From Membranipora membranacea (lineage: Eukaryota > Bryozoa > Gymnolaemata > Cheilostomatida > Membraniporidae), in assembly GCA_914767715.1 (NCBI GenBank), contig OU612065.1, positions 22,074,001-22,138,000 on the forward strand: DNA of 64,000 nucleotides. The letters run 5' to 3'. Positions 60,128 through 64,000 of the stretch are shown here, one piece after another; the first letter of the stretch is position 1; each line of letters begins with the position of its first letter. The position numbers and the translations under genes are program-made. Below the pieces are notes generated by a model that saw nothing but the letters and a program-made list of their open reading frames with translations, made no database searches and was not told the origin of the DNA.

Positions 60128-61871
60128 CATACAAAGGAGCAACTATAACCTTTTTCACTTTCGAAAACAACCTTTATGCCTTAGCAACAGACCAAGAATG
60201 GAGGTGAGGCAACACGCTATCACTACAGTCTATCTGTAATTTTTGGCTCCATTTATATGCCTTACATTTTTATTGTGTAGATGTTGCAATGCTTGTCTGC
60301 TAATAAAAATCTGTGAAATATATGAAATTTATATGAGCTGTAAGCTGTAACCTAGCTGAAACCTGCGCAATGGGTAATGTGAATACTACCTGATAATATG
60401 TTATATGTGTACATTTGTATTATATTTTTAGGGACAGCACCACCATGTGGGGCGGAGACGCCGTGTTGATCCAACTGCGACCCAGATTTGCTTTTGCTGA
60501 TAGTAAGTTCACAGCTTTACTCTTAAAGACTACCCAAAGACCAATACATGTTATAGTCAGGCAGTTACTTATGATTAAGTTATGTCAGATGTGCAAGGTA
60601 AAAAGATCCAATGCTCTACTTGGCATGAATTACTGGTGGTGTAAAGAGTGCATCCCATAAGAAAAGGCAACTCTCATTCTCTGCATTATGATATAACATA
60701 CATTGGTCTTTGGTTAGTCTTCAACATTTCAAACTATGTGAAGGCTATAACCAAGAAATGTTCAAATTTAGCACAAGGCAGTGGCTGTCTGACCCCTACT
60801 TCTAAACATGGTAATGGTCAGTGGGGATATTAAATTACTGATATCCAGAATGTTAACATAGGCATTGATGAAATTTACATTTTTATAGTTAAACAACATT
60901 ACATTATCCATAACTATTAGATGAACAACTGTTTATTATATTATATGACATCATATTATTCCAGAGGGGAAAATGATTTACGTCAACCATCACACCAGAG
61001 GGCTTTTCAAAGGAATAAAAATTGGTTCAAATTACAAAAGCCCAATACTGCAGATAGAAGACATGAGTAAAGTCACGCATAGAGGAGTGGACCTTAACCT
61101 GGAGCAAGTAGAGGTAACGGCGTATAGATCTTGTTTGTTTTCTTGTTGTTTTGCCTTATTATCTGCTCTCATCAGTAAACTATATTAGTTGCATGATTTG
61201 ATTAAAAGTTGAGACTCGTTTCTATTTTGTCTCTTGAATCACACCAACGATCAATCCTACCTCCAACCTAAATTGTAGTTTTTATGATATGGAGTAGTCA
61301 CATAAAGCAATGTTGAGCAAGATTTATAAGCTGAGAATTGACCTGACAAATAAAAGGCTTTTCACTCCATGTAACCTGAATACAGTTTTGTTATAAAATG
61401 TTTTTATCATTAAAACATTATCAATACTTTGTGACAAATATTTTATAGGTGTGGGGCTGTGCTGACACTTCTGTGAAAGACATTCAGTTGAAACAGAGAG
61501 CTTGGGAGAGAAGAGAGGTGGAGAGGCTAAACAACCGAAAGGTCAGTAGTCCTGTCCAAACAAGCTTATTTTGTTACCAGTAATTTCACAATTCCAAATT
61601 TCATTCTGATATCGGATGATAACATATGTGAGCAGATGCGGTCATTTTACGAAGATTTTGAGTGAGATAAACCATTTTCATTACTTTTCAGTACTTGCTT
61701 GATTCTTAGTTTCATGACTTATTTACCGCTTCATGACTTCCTTTACCGCTTATTCAATGACTTACTCTTTTCATTTTCCAGTTGAAACAAGAAAACTGGG
61801 AAGATAATCCCGACAGAATGCTGCTAAGCTGGGGAGGAAAAGTAACAGAACATAATCAGAGATTGGGATAA
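60128..61871 (+). pseudogene. 5'-truncated copy of the TLDc gene (last five exons)
   Basis: Exon 8 begins mid-exon at 60128-60203, followed by exons at 60432-60502, 60965-61113, 61449-61541 and 61782-61871, identical to the parent. It lacks the myristoylation start, the N-terminal helical region and the first strands of the TLDc domain, and has no evident promoter. If the duplication is real this is a dead 3' fragment, unless transcription reads through from a neighbouring promoter. Confidence 0.85.
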
Positions 61872-63066
61872 CAGCGGCTCTCTTATCATGTTATTGCTGC
61901 ATATTATACCATTGTGCCTGATAGAGAAGACTTTTTTTCTGACGAGCCAGGTTTCTCCTGTGATAAATTGATTCTGCAACAGCTCTTCTGTGGATATGCT
62001 GGCTCGAAGTGATTCAGACTGTTTGCACAACCACCTCAATTTCAAAACTTGGGCATTTGTAATAAGTTGTCTCAATAGAATATGAAAATGCATTTCATTC
62101 TTATGGATTATTATAGGTATTATCATTCAGTTAGGACCATAGTTATGGAAACATGTCAACTGGTTTGTTACACTAACATTACATAATAATTATGTCTCAA
62201 AACTTTTAATAGCAAAAATAAATATGCATTTCGTAATACTGTATTGGTCATATTTACTTTTGTGTTGTCTCACTGACTGATTTTCCAAGTATCTATTTAT
62301 GGGAAATTCACATTTTTGTACTTGCATGTAATCATGTAGATAACAGTGGCCTGACGTATCAAACGGAAATGTTATCACGATTCCCTTTGTTTTGTTGTCC
62401 GTTTTTTCGTTTCTGTCTGCTGATCCATAGATTTGTCCTTAATCATGTCTTTACCATGCTAATTGTTCACCCATCTTTATATACTCTGCTTGGCATCGTC
62501 CAGACCCTGTAACTGTTCAATTACTTAAGCATATTAAAATGTTATGAATTCTAGTCACCTTTTTTTGAAACAGATGTCTATTTTTGACTTAACCTTGAAA
62601 TACAAAAAATCAAACATCTGTTAGGGTTTCAGCATTTCTCATGCCGCACTCTGTCACATCTTACTCACTTCAATGACCATCATATTATTTTTACCAGGGG
62701 GTCTTTTGATTGAAATAAGCAATGCTTTTTGAGCCGAATGATCTTGTCTGGATTTTAGGCAAATTTGATCTGATATTGTGCACTCAACAGACATAATCTT
62801 CCATCAAGCAGAGAGAAAATTTGGAGCGGTACCTCCTACAGTTCTCGCTCACTCATCACAGAGTGATTGGATAGTAATTTTGGCAGTTTTGATTTGAAAG
62901 ACCCCTAGACTTGTGTGGAGAGTTTCATGTTTATACACAAAGGATATCATAAAGGGTAGTTGTCTTAATTGCTGATTTTATATTTGAGAGCACATTTTAC
63001 TCATGACCACAACCTATCAAAAATATTATCATAAAATAATTGTCAAAACTGAGTATGAATCCTTTG

Positions 63067-63900
63067 TCAGCTTTTCCCTTTTTGAGCATTTCTGTAAGTT
63101 TTGAGACATGACGGCGAGCAGAATACATAGTTAGAATATTCAAATGGTACTTGTCCAGTGATGTCTTTGCCACAGGCGTAACACCGACTACAAAACAGAT
63201 ATAAATCAATGAAGTGATGTCATAAAGATAACCAACTACCACAACACAAGATGGACTAAATCGCAATGCATCAAAGCCATAATAATTTTGGCAGTATATA
63301 TTAGTTGTCTCCTCTCTGAACTTGTACTTCAGAGAGGGCATAACCCTCCAATATAACATTTTCTCTGCAGGGATATCCCAAAATTCAGCAGGCAATCGAA
63401 TGTTATGACAGGAAGAAGACATACCTGAGAACAACACTGGTATCCCCTGAAGTTTGAGCTTTGTTCAGCAAACGTTTCTCAGCAGCAAGTGCTCTCTATA
63501 AAAGGAAAAGTCTGAATGACACAATCAATATCCTGGTCTACTTAGAAACGTATTTTCGATACAGAGCCTAGACAACGGACGAACAGTGTCAAGCTAACCA
63601 AAATATTGGTCAAGTATTACTGCATTCTCATCCAGTTTTTATTAATATTCAGATTATTTTTGTATTTCTACAGAAGTAGAACCTTGTATTGACAGAACAG
63701 ATTTCTCTCAGTTCAAGATTTGGAGCACTAGTAGAACTACAGTGACAGTTTTTCTTCAGGTAAAATAATCGAATGATATCATTATTCCTTATTGATTATT
63801 GATTATTGATATTCCACACCTTTTCTCGGTCACTGAGATTCAGGAATCTTCTCTGCTCCTCATCTTCTGCCCTCTGGACTGCCTGCTCTGCCTTCTTTGC
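63067..63900 (-). CDS. ANKZF1: ANKZF1/Vms1 3' exons, right copy (partial, continues past window)
   Basis: The exons 63820-63900, 63425-63495 and 63067-63187 repeat those of the left copy exactly: the p97-binding helix RFLNLSDREKRALAAEKRLL and the final CYAC/FCSPSC zinc-binding module, with the stop at 63069-63067. In the usual geometry of a tandem duplication this right-hand copy would keep its full 5' part beyond the window and be the working gene. That cannot be seen here. Confidence 0.8.
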
Positions 63901-64000
63901 CTTAAAAAGTCAAACATTGCAAATAATATAGGTGGAATTTGTCTGTGTATTTAAAAAAATGGTATCCTTTTTCAACCAACCCAGTGACCAAACGCATCAA

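Larger units (their letters stand above)
60128..64000. repeat. Tandem duplication, right unit (continues past window)
   Basis: This repeats 55067-58939 with offset 5,061. The join at 60127/60128 switches from ANKZF1 intron DNA to the middle of TLDc exon 8. The base just before the shared part differs (G in the left unit, A here), so I see no overlapping homology on this side of the join. Confidence 0.97.

Overview
The window is nuclear DNA from a multicellular animal with motile cilia. It is AT-rich, every gene but one is split by GT-AG introns (most about 100-500 bases), and the products are typical metazoan proteins: CFAP54, ZNHIT3, a ZDHHC5/8-type palmitoyltransferase, a MEAK7-like TLDc protein and ANKZF1/Vms1. 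Short introns and many small inverted-repeat elements suggest an invertebrate or early-branching animal with a fairly compact genome. The sequence alone does not let me name the phylum.

Layout, left to right. At the left edge, on the minus strand, is what looks like the first coding exon of an HSPBP1-like Hsp70 nucleotide exchange factor (212-340). An intergenic stretch follows with a perfect 46-bp-arm hairpin flanked by a direct repeat (988-1126). From 37880 down to 2045, minus strand, runs one very large gene, CFAP54. I rebuilt it as 67 exons in one phase-consistent frame of about 3,693 codons. It encodes a central-pair protein of the ciliary axoneme. One of its introns holds an unrecognised intronless 100-codon gene on the opposite strand with its own TATA box (27186-27583).

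CFAP54 is head to head with ZNHIT3 (38203-40144, plus), with only 322 bases between the start codons, so a shared promoter is likely. ZNHIT3 converges on a ZDHHC5/8-like palmitoyltransferase (46750 to 40619, minus) that keeps a PDZ-type C-terminus. A 1.7-kb divergent gap leads to a MEAK7-like TLDc gene (48451-56810, plus), which converges on the 3' end of an ANKZF1/Vms1 gene (59885 to 58006, minus).

The right end is a direct tandem duplication with a 5,061-base period: 55067-60127 is repeated from 60128 to the window edge, with no differences in the stretches I compared. The left unit completes the TLDc gene and the right unit would complete ANKZF1 outside the window. Between them lie a 5'-truncated TLDc 3' fragment and a 5'-truncated ANKZF1 3' fragment. 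This is either a very recent duplication or an assembly artefact.

Introns and gaps carry several small repeat families: one with ends like GATCAAGTTT, a second with ends like TAGAGGAGT, a third beginning TAGCCTTGTC, two related AGTAAGGATATCCTTACT-type palindromes, and three minisatellite or microsatellite blocks. The main genes do not form an operon. Their shared theme is ordinary eukaryotic housekeeping: cilia, snoRNP assembly, protein lipidation, mTOR/lysosome signalling and ribosome quality control.
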